Positions 50,978-59,136 of a stretch of 64,000 nucleotides of DNA are shown here, piece after piece. The translations under genes were made by a program, and so were the position numbers. The notes under the pieces were generated by a model. The model did no database searches. It was not told where the DNA came from and worked only from the letters and a program-made list of their open reading frames with translations. The stretch covers positions 1,149,122 to 1,213,121 of the forward strand of contig NZ_PVTD01000001.1 in the NCBI RefSeq assembly GCF_003003255.1, given 5' to 3'. The stretch comes from Aliiruegeria haliotis. Its GTDB lineage: Bacteria; Pseudomonadota; Alphaproteobacteria; Rhodobacterales; Rhodobacteraceae. Position 1 is the first letter of the stretch. Each line of letters opens with the position of its first letter.

Positions 50978-52126
50978 CTACTTGACAGAGCCGGCCAGCA
51001 GACCGCGCACGAGGTAACGTTGCATGGCAAAGAAGACCGCGATCGGCACCGCCATGGAGATGAAGGCCGCCGTGGCGAGGATTTCCCAATTGCCGCCGCG
51101 GGTGCCGAGAAGCTCGACGATCTGCTTGGTCATGACCGTCGTCTCACCGGTCGAGTCCACAAGGAACACCATTGCGACAAGCAGGTCGTTCCAGGTCCAG
51201 AGGAACTGGAAGATCGCGAAGGAAGCGAGCGCCGGGAAAGACAGCGGCAGGATGATCTTCACGAAGATCTGGAAATCCGTCGCGCCATCGACCTTGGCAT
51301 TCTCGATGATGTCGCGTGGCAACCCGACCATGTAGTTCCTGAGCAGGTAGATCGCGAGCGGCAAGCCGAACCCCGTATGCGCGAGCCACACCCCGACGTA
51401 CCCCTTTCCAATGCCGATCACATTGTGGAACTTCAACAGCGGGATCAGCGCCAGTTGCAGCGGCACGACCAGCAGTCCGACAACGGCTGCAATCAGCAGC
51501 GCACGGCCGGGGAACTCCATCCAGGCGAGCGCATAGGCGGCGAATGCGGCAATCACGATCGGGATCACCGTGGAGGGAATGGTCACCGTCAGCGTCGAGA
51601 AGAAGGCCTTGGTCATGCCTTCGGAGTTTCTCGGGTCGAGCAACATGCTCTCGTAGTTTGCCGTGGTGAACTCCGGTGGGGTCGTGGCGGTGATGAACAC
51701 CCTCTGACCACGCGACCCGGTGAATTCCTCCGTGTTTTCCATCCTGTAAGTGCCGTCCGGATTGACGGTGATGGTGCCGCCCTTGTTCAGCTCAGCGGTA
51801 TCTCCGGCCTTGTAGTCCGCGATGGCGCGGGAAGAGATGCCCCAGACGGACACAGTGCCGGCGGAGCGCCCTTCGAACAGGTCTCCCTCGATCACGTAGA
51901 GATCGCCCTGCTGCACCTGGGTATCCGGAGCAGCGGCGCGAATGACCAGGTTTTGCTCGGCGGGGAACATGGATTTCCACCAGCCGGATGTCGCGATCTG
52001 GTCCGCGGTCCGGAACGAGGACACAAAAAGCCCCACCGTCGGAAAGAGCCAGAGGATGACGAGAAACGCCACGGACAGATGAACTGCCCAGGTCAGACCG
52101 GATTTGGTTCCTGCAATATTGTCCAT
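50978..52126 (-). CDS. aglG: Alpha-glucoside ABC transporter permease 2
   Basis: 382 residues, longer than a usual MalG-type permease because of a periplasmic insert of about 110 residues after the first helix (VIRAAAPDTQVQQGDLYVIEGDL and onward). Six helices and the EAA loop ENAKVDGATDFQIFVKIILP follow. The insert is typical of AglG. Starts 11 bases after aglF. Confidence 0.92.
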   Translation of the reverse strand: MDNIAGTKSGLTWAVHLSVAFLVILWLFPTVGLFVSSFRTADQIATSGWWKSMFPAEQNLVIRAAAPDTQVQQGDLYVIEGDLFEGRSAGTVSVWGISSRAIADYKAGDTAELNKGGTITVNPDGTYRMENTEEFTGSRGQRVFITATTPPEFTTANYESMLLDPRNSEGMTKAFFSTLTVTIPSTVIPIVIAAFAAYALAWMEFPGRALLIAAVVGLLVVPLQLALIPLLKFHNVIGIGKGYVGVWLAHTGFGLPLAIYLLRNYMVGLPRDIIENAKVDGATDFQIFVKIILPLSFPALASFAIFQFLWTWNDLLVAMVFLVDSTGETTVMTKQIVELLGTRGGNWEILATAAFISMAVPIAVFFAMQRYLVRGLLAGSVK

Positions 52127-52137
52127 GATCCTGCCCC

Positions 52138-53337
52138 CTACTTCATCTCGCGGCGCGCGTTGCGCACGTTCATGACAAGGATCGGCGTGACCAGCAGCAT
52201 GATGACCATGGCGGCCGCCGACCCCACGCCCCAGTCATTGGCGCGGAAGAGCTTGTCGTACATGTAGTTGGCAAGCACCTGCGTTCCCCACTGGCCGTTG
52301 GTCATGGCAAACACGATGTCGAAGACCTTGAGCACGGTGAGCGTGATCGTCGTCCACACGACGACGATCGTGGGCATGATCTGTGGCACCTTGATCTTGA
52401 AGAAGATCGTGAAGGGCCCTGCCCCGTCGACGATCGCCGCCTCGACGGTTTCCTCTGGGATGCCCCGCAGGGCCGCGGACAGGATGACCATGGCAAACCC
52501 GGTCTGGATCCAGATCAGAACGACCATCAGGAAGAAGCTGTTCCAGATCGGCAGCGTCAGCCATTGCTGCGGTTCGCCGCCGAAACTGACCCAGATTGCG
52601 TTCAGCACGCCGATCTGGTCCTGCTCGGCGGGGCGTGCGTCGTACATCAGCTTCCAGATCACCGAAGCGCCGACGAAAGAGATCGCCATCGGCATGAAGA
52701 TCAGCATCTTCGCGATATTGCCCCAGGAGATACGGTCGGTCAGCTGGGCCACGATCAGGCCCATAGCCGTGGACATGGCCGGCACCACGAACAACCAGAG
52801 CATGTTGTTGCGCATCGCCTCCCAGAATTTCGGCTCGCTCATCATCTGGGTGTAGTTGTCGACACCGACGAACTCGTAGCCGCCCGGGATCCGCTGCGTG
52901 AAGGACAGCCGGAACGTCTCAAAAACGGGATAGGTCAGGTAGAGCCCCAGCGCTACCATGGCCGGCAGCAAGAAAAGCCAGGGCCGGATCATGTTGGCCC
53001 TGGAGATGTTGCGGCCGGCGGTGGTCGCGCCGGAGCCGAAAACGAAGTCGTTGAGCCTCCACAATCCGAGGATCAGCGCACCGGCCAAGACAAGCCAGAG
53101 GAAGCCCTGAACCGAGAACAGCGCGTCGGTCATCAGGAAACCGATCGCGATCAGCACGGACGGGATCGCGAACAGGAAGATCGTGCCAAGCTTGCGCCGC
53201 GCCGCGGTCTGCTCGGCGCTGAAGGCGCGTGCGGGCAGCAGGAACCTGTCCAGGAGGTAGTTGGAAAGGACAAAGTACCCGACGCAGCCGCCGACACCGA
53301 TGATTATGGTTACGAGACCCTGCAAGGCCGGATGCAT
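52138..53337 (-). CDS. aglF: Alpha-glucoside ABC transporter permease 1
   Basis: 399 residues from the ATG at 53337. Two or three extra N-terminal helices precede a standard six-helix permease domain with EAA loop VEAAIVDGAGPFTIFFKIKVP. Extended N-termini are usual for AglF. The gene follows aglE after a short spacer containing a hairpin. Confidence 0.92.
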   Translation of the reverse strand: MHPALQGLVTIIIGVGGCVGYFVLSNYLLDRFLLPARAFSAEQTAARRKLGTIFLFAIPSVLIAIGFLMTDALFSVQGFLWLVLAGALILGLWRLNDFVFGSGATTAGRNISRANMIRPWLFLLPAMVALGLYLTYPVFETFRLSFTQRIPGGYEFVGVDNYTQMMSEPKFWEAMRNNMLWLFVVPAMSTAMGLIVAQLTDRISWGNIAKMLIFMPMAISFVGASVIWKLMYDARPAEQDQIGVLNAIWVSFGGEPQQWLTLPIWNSFFLMVVLIWIQTGFAMVILSAALRGIPEETVEAAIVDGAGPFTIFFKIKVPQIMPTIVVVWTTITLTVLKVFDIVFAMTNGQWGTQVLANYMYDKLFRANDWGVGSAAAMVIMLLVTPILVMNVRNARREMK

Positions 53338-53372
53338 GACGTCCTCCCCATGGCGATCATGAATGGCGAAGC

Positions 53373-53395
53373 GGGCGGCCCGGTACGAGCCGCCC
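53373..53395 (-). promoter_or_regulatory. Intra-operon hairpin after aglE
   Basis: GGGCGGC (53373-53379) pairs with GCCGCCC (53389-53395) over a nine-base loop in the aglE-aglF spacer. No T-run. As in the glycerol operon, a structure directly behind the binding-protein gene may raise its share of the message. Confidence 0.5.
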
Positions 53396-53411
53396 ACTGG
53401 TGTTTGTCAGG

Positions 53412-54758
53412 TTACTTCAGAGCGTCCCAGGAGTTCTGGATCTCGTCGGCGACCGTCTGAGCATCCGCGCCGCCCGCGTAGTCCACCATTCCTGTCCAGA
53501 AGGTGCCTGCGCCCACGCCGCCCGGCATAAGGTCGGACCCGTCGAAGCGGAACGTGTCTGCGTTCAGCAGGATATCGTTCATCTTCTTGAGGGTCGGATC
53601 GCCGAAGAGGTCCGTGTTCACGCCCTTGTGCGGGGTGAGGAAGCCGGATTGTGCCATCCAGACTTCATGCGCAATCGGCGACTGAAGGAACTTCATCAGC
53701 TCCTGTGCACCGGGGCTGTCATTGGTAATGGCAAAGACGGTGCCGGCGCCGAGAACGGGCTTCCCGAGATCCTTCTCGGCATAGGCCGGGAAATAGAAGA
53801 AATCCGCATCCTCACCGATCACCGTGCCTTCCGGGAAGAAGGTCGGGATGAACGACGCCTGACGGTGCATGTAGCACTGCGGCGGCGAGGAGAAGAGACC
53901 CTTGGGGCTGTCGCGGAAATCGGTGGAGGCAACCGCCCCGGCACCGCCGGCGACATGGTCGTCATTGCGGGCAAACCAGCCGAACTCTTCGATGGCGGCC
54001 ACGACCTTCTCGTCGTTGAACGGCAGATCGTTGGTGACCCACATGTCATACGTGGCCGGATCCTGCGTGCGCAGCATCATGTCCTCGACCCAGTCGGTCG
54101 CCGGCCAGCCGGTGGCCCCGCCGGACCCGAGCCCGATGCACCACGGCGTTTCGCCGTCGGCAACGATCTGCTCGGTCAGAGCCTTGAGGTCTTCCATGGT
54201 CTCGGGCACTTCGTAGCCCGCATCCTCGAAGTTCTCCGGGATGTACCAGACCAGCGATTTCACATCGACCTTGTAGAAGAAGCCGTAATACTCGTCCTCG
54301 CCGCCAGGTCCGGCATAGGTCCCGAGGTCCACCCAGGATTGCCCGGCAGCATAGTTCTCGCGGGTCCAGTCAGCGGTTTCCTGCGGCAGCGGTGTCAGCT
54401 GGCCACGGCCCGCCATGTCGGCAGCAAGGCCCGGCTGGGGATAGATCGCGATATTCGGGGCCGAGCCACCCTCGACATCCACCACGATCTGTTGCTCGAA
54501 GCTGTCGGATCCGGTGTAGCGTACATCGGCGCCCGTCGCTTCGCGGAAGTACTCCAGCACGCTGTCGACGAGTTCCTGGTCCGGGCCGAGCCACGGGCCG
54601 AAAACCGTGATCTGCTCGCCGCTGAGGTCGACAGACTTCAGGGCCTCATAGCTGTCCCAGTTGAATGCACCCTCTCCGGGCGCGAATCTCAGCTCTGCAT
54701 TCGCCGCCCCGGCAATCAGGGCAAGACCGGCCACGCTGGCCAATAGGTTCAATTTCAT
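53412..54758 (-). CDS. aglE: Alpha-glucoside periplasmic binding protein
   Basis: 448 residues with a signal peptide at 1-21 (KLNLLASVAGLALIAGAANA). The mature protein is a family 1 extracellular solute-binding protein (FGPWLGPDQELVDSVLEYF). GGGAGGCTATTC precedes the start. First gene of the leftward agl operon, facing aglR across a spacer with two palindromes. It delivers alpha-glucosides such as sucrose, maltose and trehalose to AglFGK, judging from the operon. Confidence 0.93.
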   Translation of the reverse strand: MKLNLLASVAGLALIAGAANAELRFAPGEGAFNWDSYEALKSVDLSGEQITVFGPWLGPDQELVDSVLEYFREATGADVRYTGSDSFEQQIVVDVEGGSAPNIAIYPQPGLAADMAGRGQLTPLPQETADWTRENYAAGQSWVDLGTYAGPGGEDEYYGFFYKVDVKSLVWYIPENFEDAGYEVPETMEDLKALTEQIVADGETPWCIGLGSGGATGWPATDWVEDMMLRTQDPATYDMWVTNDLPFNDEKVVAAIEEFGWFARNDDHVAGGAGAVASTDFRDSPKGLFSSPPQCYMHRQASFIPTFFPEGTVIGEDADFFYFPAYAEKDLGKPVLGAGTVFAITNDSPGAQELMKFLQSPIAHEVWMAQSGFLTPHKGVNTDLFGDPTLKKMNDILLNADTFRFDGSDLMPGGVGAGTFWTGMVDYAGGADAQTVADEIQNSWDALK

Positions 54759-54829
54759 GAATAGCCTCCCGAGTAAGTCCCGGAGCCGTCGCCCCGGCGA
54801 CCAAGTTTGCCCGCGCCGCGAATCGATCT

Positions 54830-54841
54830 CAAAGCGCTTTG
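54830..54841. promoter_or_regulatory. Operator 1 for AglR: CAAAGCGCTTTG
   Basis: A perfect 12-base palindrome with the central CG of LacI-family operators, 72 bases before the aglE start. Binding by the divergent LacI-type protein is the natural reading. Confidence 0.7.
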
Positions 54842-54950
54842 GACGCCAATCAATCTAGACCTCCCACGCAGGCTGTCAACGAAACAAAGATAACCTCTTT
54901 TTTCACCCGCGGTGCGACTTTTCCCCGGCTTCCTGCTCAAAATTCCGACC

Positions 54951-54962
54951 CAAAGCCCTTTG
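54951..54962. promoter_or_regulatory. Operator 2 for AglR: CAAAGCCCTTTG
   Basis: One base different from operator 1 and 121 bases away centre to centre. It lies 31 bases before the aglR start, so the protein could repress its own gene or loop the spacer DNA. Confidence 0.6.
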
Positions 54963-54992
54963 ACTAGCCGTGAAGACAGGCGTAACCTCCCC

Positions 54993-56048
54993 ATGTCGAA
55001 ATCGGACTCAACACGGATGAACCTCAAGGACCTGGCCGCCAGCCTCGGGCTCAGTCAGACCACTGTCTCGCGCGCCCTCAATGGCTACCCGGAAGTTTCC
55101 GAAGCGACCCGAAAGAGGGTCACGGAAGCGGCCATCAAGTATGGCTACCGCCCCGACAGCCGCGCCCGGTCGCTGGCGACGGGCAAGGCCATGGCGGTGG
55201 GACTGGTTATCCCGATGACCAGCAGCCACGAGATGGTGAACCCGGTTTTTGCGGATTTCGTTGCCGGCGCGGGAGAGACGCTGTCCGGCCGCGGATACGA
55301 CATCGTCCTGTCGCTTGTGTCCGAGGCGGACCAGACGGCCGTCTATCGTGCGTTGGCCACAAAGGGGCGCGTCGACGGGCTGATCATGCAGGCGCCCCTG
55401 ACCGGCGACGAACGGATCAGCATGCTGAAGAAGCTCGGGCTGCCGTTTGTCGTGCACGGCAGGGTGTCGGATCACGACGACCAGTATTCCTGGATGGACA
55501 TGGACAACAGCCATGCCTTTCACCGCGCCACTGACCATCTGCTGGACCTCGGGCACAAGAGGATCGCATTGCTGAACGGGATCGAGGCAATGGATTTTGC
55601 CCATCGCCGCCGCGACGGCTTCATCGATGCCCATAGCGAGCGCGGCCTGCCCGTCTTTCCCGAGCTGATGGCAAGCGAGGCGATGACGGAGGTCTACGGG
55701 TTCAATACCACGAACAGGATGCTCTCCATGCCGGCCCCGCCGACGGCCTTTCTGACCTCCTCCCTGCTGGTCGCAATGGGTGTGCGTCGGGCGATCGAGT
55801 CGCGCGGGCTGCGCATGGGACAGGATATCTCCATCGTCACCCATGACGACGCGCTCTCGTACCTTCCCAACGGCACCGAGGATGTGCCTATTTTCACGGC
55901 CACGCGTTCTCCGGTGCGGAAGGCCGGCCATATCTGCGCCGAGATGCTGATGAAACTGATCGACACACCGGGCTCCGATCCGATCCGGACCAAGCTCGAA
56001 GCCACCCTGACACTCGGCCCTTCCAGCGGCCCCGCTCCCAATTCCTGA
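54993..56048 (+). CDS. aglR: LacI-family regulator of the alpha-glucoside operon
   Basis: 351 residues from the ATG at 54993; MNLKDLAASLG at 55017 is an alternative start. Helix-turn-helix MNLKDLAASLGLSQTTVSRALNGYPEVS (about 9-36), then a periplasmic-binding-like sugar-sensing domain with DNSHAFHRATDHLLDLGHKRIALL. It faces aglE across a spacer with two palindromes and is followed by beta-glucosidase and glucokinase genes. Likely a repressor lifted by an alpha-glucoside or glucose derivative. Confidence 0.9.
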   Translation: MSKSDSTRMNLKDLAASLGLSQTTVSRALNGYPEVSEATRKRVTEAAIKYGYRPDSRARSLATGKAMAVGLVIPMTSSHEMVNPVFADFVAGAGETLSGRGYDIVLSLVSEADQTAVYRALATKGRVDGLIMQAPLTGDERISMLKKLGLPFVVHGRVSDHDDQYSWMDMDNSHAFHRATDHLLDLGHKRIALLNGIEAMDFAHRRRDGFIDAHSERGLPVFPELMASEAMTEVYGFNTTNRMLSMPAPPTAFLTSSLLVAMGVRRAIESRGLRMGQDISIVTHDDALSYLPNGTEDVPIFTATRSPVRKAGHICAEMLMKLIDTPGSDPIRTKLEATLTLGPSSGPAPNS

Positions 56049-56056
56049 GGTTCCCC

Positions 56057-57376
56057 ATGTTCAAACGCAGCGACTTCCCCGATGACTTCGTCTTCGGCGC
56101 GGCCACCGCAGCCTACCAGATCGAAGGCCACGCGTTCGGCGGCGCCGGCCGCACGATCTGGGATGACTTTGCAGAAACCGCCGGCAATGTCGTGCGGGCG
56201 GAGAATGGTGCCGTCGCCTGTGACCACTACCATCGGTGGCCCGAGGACCTCGACCTGATCCGAGATGCCAACCTCGACGCCTACCGCTTCTCCGCCTCCT
56301 GGGCCCGGGTGCTTCCCGAGGGCCGCGGGACCGTCAACCAGGAGGGGCTCGACTACTACGACAAGCTCGTCGACGGCATGCTGGAGCGCGGCATCAACCC
56401 GATGCTGACGCTCTATCATTGGGAACTTCCCTCGACGCTCAACGATCTCGGTGGATGGGCCAACAAGGATGTGGCCAAGTGGTTTGCCGACTACGCCGAG
56501 ATCCTGATGGGTCGGATCGGCGACCGCATTTGGCGGACGGCGACAATCAACGAGCTTTGGTGCGTTTCCGTTCTCAGCCACTACCTCGGAGCTCACGCAC
56601 CGGGGGTCCGCAATGTCCGAACCGCCGTGCGCGCCATGCACAATGTCTCGCTGGCGCATGGCACGGCCGTTCAGGCGCTTCGGGCAATGGGTATCGGTGA
56701 GATTGGCGCGGTATGCAATTTCACCTATCCCGAACCCTTCGACGACGGCCCGGAGACGATGGCCGCCGCCCGGCGGATGGACGACCTGCACAACCGCTTC
56801 TTCATTTCCGGGTTCTTCTGGAAACAATACCCGGAGGAGTTCCTCCACCACGTGGGCCGGCACCTGCCCGAGGGCTGGCAGGATGACATGGACGTTGTCG
56901 GCAGCAAGGTCGACTGGCTCGGTGTCAACTACTACACCCGCAACATCGTCGCGGCGGCCGACGGCCCCTGGCCTGCGACGCGCGAGGTCGAGGGCCCGCT
57001 GCCCAAGACCCAGATGGGCTGGGAGATCTACTCCGAGGGTCTTCTGCATTTCCTGCGAATGTGCCACCGCGAGTTCACCGGCGACACGCCGCTTTACATC
57101 ACCGAAAACGGCATGGCGAACCCGGACGTCGTGCAGGACGGTGCCGTCGACGACGCGATGCGCATCAGTTTCCTTGAGAGCCATTTCGAGCGGGCACGAG
57201 AGGCCATTGCCGATGGTGTGCCGCTGAAGGGGTATTTCGTCTGGTCGCTGCTCGACAACTACGAATGGGCGCTTGGGTACGAGAAGCGGTTCGGATTGGT
57301 CCATGTCGATTTCGAAACCCAGAAGCGCACCCCGAAAGCCTCCTACCACGCCCTCAAATCCGCCCTGTCCCGCTGA
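56057..57376 (+). CDS. GH1 beta-glucosidase
   Basis: 439 residues, a full GH1 barrel. The nucleophile is Glu350 in YITENG. The acid/base is Glu166 in TATINELWC; nearly all GH1 enzymes have NEP here, so Leu167 is unusual. QIEG near residue 21 and WSLLDNYEW near the end are the sugar-binding motifs. No signal peptide. It starts nine bases after aglR and lets the regulon handle beta-glucosides as well. Confidence 0.92.
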   Translation: MFKRSDFPDDFVFGAATAAYQIEGHAFGGAGRTIWDDFAETAGNVVRAENGAVACDHYHRWPEDLDLIRDANLDAYRFSASWARVLPEGRGTVNQEGLDYYDKLVDGMLERGINPMLTLYHWELPSTLNDLGGWANKDVAKWFADYAEILMGRIGDRIWRTATINELWCVSVLSHYLGAHAPGVRNVRTAVRAMHNVSLAHGTAVQALRAMGIGEIGAVCNFTYPEPFDDGPETMAAARRMDDLHNRFFISGFFWKQYPEEFLHHVGRHLPEGWQDDMDVVGSKVDWLGVNYYTRNIVAAADGPWPATREVEGPLPKTQMGWEIYSEGLLHFLRMCHREFTGDTPLYITENGMANPDVVQDGAVDDAMRISFLESHFERAREAIADGVPLKGYFVWSLLDNYEWALGYEKRFGLVHVDFETQKRTPKASYHALKSALSR

Positions 57377-57386
57377 GGAGACCGCG

Positions 57387-58355
57387 ATGACCGCCCCTTC
57401 CCTTCTCGCCGATATCGGCGGCACCAACACGCGCGTTGCCCTCTCTCAGGGTGGCAAACTGATACACGGTTCTGTCCGGCACTATCCCAATGCCGAGTAC
57501 GACGCGCTTGAGCCGGTTCTGCACCGCTACATCGCCGAGACCGGCACAGAGACACCCGCTGCGGCCTGCCTGGCGATGGCCGGTCCCGTGCGCGATGGCG
57601 TCGGCACCCTGACCAATCTCGACTGGACACTGGACACCCACACGCTCGCGGCCGCGACAGGCGCCCGTACCGTTACCGTGATGAACGATCTTCAGGCGCA
57701 GGGACATGCGCTGGGGCACATTCCGGCCGAAGCCCTCTTCCCCGTTGTCGCCGGCCCCCCGCCCCGGGTCGAGGCCACCCAGCTGGTGATCGGAATCGGC
57801 ACGGGGTTCAATGCGGCACCGGTCTTCGCAACGCCTTCGGGACGGTTCGTACCGCCCTCCGAAAGCGGCCACGTGGCGCTGCCGGTCAGGACGGACGAGG
57901 ACATTCGCCTCGCTCGGTTTCTGGAACGGGATCACGGGTTTGCCGCGGTGGAGGACGCCTTGTCCGGGCGCGGTCTGGTCGCGCTGCACGAGTTCGTCTG
58001 CCACGAATCCGGCGCGCCTGAGCAAGCGACACTTAAGGGCAAGGAAATCATGTCGGCAGTGGCTGCGGGCGATTCTCTCTGCCGCAAGGCCGCTGCGATC
58101 TTCAGCCGCCTGATCGGTGCCGTCGCAGGCGACCTTGCCCTGACGTTGCTGCCATTTGGCGGCATCTTCCTGATTGGCGGTGTGGCGCGTGCCATGGCGC
58201 CCTATTACGTGGAAATGGGCTTTGTCGACGCCCTGTGTGACAAGGGCAGGTTCGGCCCGTTCATGGAGCAGTTTCCCGTGACCGTTGTCTCCGATGACGA
58301 CGCCGCATTGACCGGCATGGCTTTGCATCTGGAGGCTCTTTTGGCCGCGCGCTGA
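57387..58355 (+). CDS. glk: Glucokinase
   Basis: 322 residues from the ATG at 57387 behind TGAGGAGACC. LADIGGTNTRVAL is the ATP-binding phosphate 1 motif, followed by NDLQAQGHAL and IGIGTGFNAAP, as in the bacterial Glk family (not ROK). It phosphorylates glucose released by AglA and the GH1 enzyme to glucose-6-phosphate. A terminator follows. Confidence 0.93.
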   Translation: MTAPSLLADIGGTNTRVALSQGGKLIHGSVRHYPNAEYDALEPVLHRYIAETGTETPAAACLAMAGPVRDGVGTLTNLDWTLDTHTLAAATGARTVTVMNDLQAQGHALGHIPAEALFPVVAGPPPRVEATQLVIGIGTGFNAAPVFATPSGRFVPPSESGHVALPVRTDEDIRLARFLERDHGFAAVEDALSGRGLVALHEFVCHESGAPEQATLKGKEIMSAVAAGDSLCRKAAAIFSRLIGAVAGDLALTLLPFGGIFLIGGVARAMAPYYVEMGFVDALCDKGRFGPFMEQFPVTVVSDDDAALTGMALHLEALLAAR

Positions 58356-58399
58356 AAACCTGTTTCCCGAAACGCTATTTTAACGGCTTGGCCCCTAGA

Positions 58400-58428
58400 C
58401 CTCTTCGTGCAACAGACGAGAGGGTTTT
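58400..58428 (+). terminator. Terminator after glk
   Basis: CCTCTTCGT (58400-58408) pairs with ACGAGAGG (58416-58423) with one bulged T, followed by GTTTT. It separates the sugar genes from the chemotaxis operon. Confidence 0.6.
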
Positions 58429-58469
58429 CGAGCCGTGCCAGTTCAAGTCAATCCCGCGTGGGGTCTGCG

Positions 58470-58751
58470 GTGAGCGCCCGGTACGCGCTGCCTGAGCGGC
58501 TGGACCTGCCAGCCGCGGCCCCGATCGCCGACGCGCTGAAAGACCTCGTTGGCGACGATCTGGAACTCGATGCGTCCGGCGTCCGCCAGGTGGGAACCCC
58601 CGGACTTCAGGTCCTGCTCTCGGCGCGCCGAAGCTGGGGGGAAGCAGGCCGCCGACTGACACTATGCGACCCGTCGGAGGCTCTGGTCGAGCAACTCTCC
58701 ATCCTTGGTCTTGCTCCCGAAGCCCTGACCACATCACCGTCGGAGGAGTGA
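58470..58751 (+). CDS. STAS-domain protein heading the chemotaxis operon
   Basis: 93 residues from a GTG at 58470; a start at 58407 would sit inside the terminator hairpin. LELDASGVRQVGTPGLQVLLSARRSW is the STAS core, with the serine usual at the phosphorylation site replaced by Gly/Thr (VGTPG), so phosphorylation is uncertain. STAS proteins are anti-sigma antagonists or partner-switch components. It begins four bases before cheY, so it belongs to the chemotaxis operon. Confidence 0.75.
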   Translation: MSARYALPERLDLPAAAPIADALKDLVGDDLELDASGVRQVGTPGLQVLLSARRSWGEAGRRLTLCDPSEALVEQLSILGLAPEALTTSPSEE

Positions 58752-58755
58752 CCGC

Positions 58756-59136
58756 ATGAGCCTCAACATCCTTGCCGTCGATGACAGCAGAACGATCCGG
58801 GACATGCTCAAGTATGCTCTCACCCAGGCCGGCATTTCGACCAGCCTCGCGGAAGACGGGATGCACGGCCTCGAAGTTCTTGGCGGCATATCCCCCGACG
58901 CGATCATTACCGATATCAACATGCCACGCCTTGACGGGTTCGGGTTTATCGAGGCTGTCCGGCAGCAACCGCTCCACCGTGCGACCCCCATTCTGGTCCT
59001 GACAACCGAGAGCGCGCCGGAACTCAAGGCACGGGCGCGCGCCGCGGGGGCCACCGGATGGATCGTGAAGCCGTTTGTTCCGGAGAAACTGGTCCACGCC
59101 CTGCACATGGTCGCAGGAACTGGAGATGGGCAATGA
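58756..59136 (+). CDS. cheY: CheY-type response regulator
   Basis: 126 residues, a single receiver domain. Acidic pair Asp9-Asp10, phosphorylated Asp53 in ITDINMPRLDG, Thr in VLTTES and Lys in VKPF are all present. Target of CheA phosphate, acting on the flagellar motor or as a phosphate sink. Its stop overlaps cheA (ATGA). Confidence 0.92.
   Translation: MSLNILAVDDSRTIRDMLKYALTQAGISTSLAEDGMHGLEVLGGISPDAIITDINMPRLDGFGFIEAVRQQPLHRATPILVLTTESAPELKARARAAGATGWIVKPFVPEKLVHALHMVAGTGDGQ

Noticed and set aside
55694..57430. 578-codon open frame on the minus strand
   Set aside because: Antisense shadow of aglR and the GH1 gene, with no recognisable domain.
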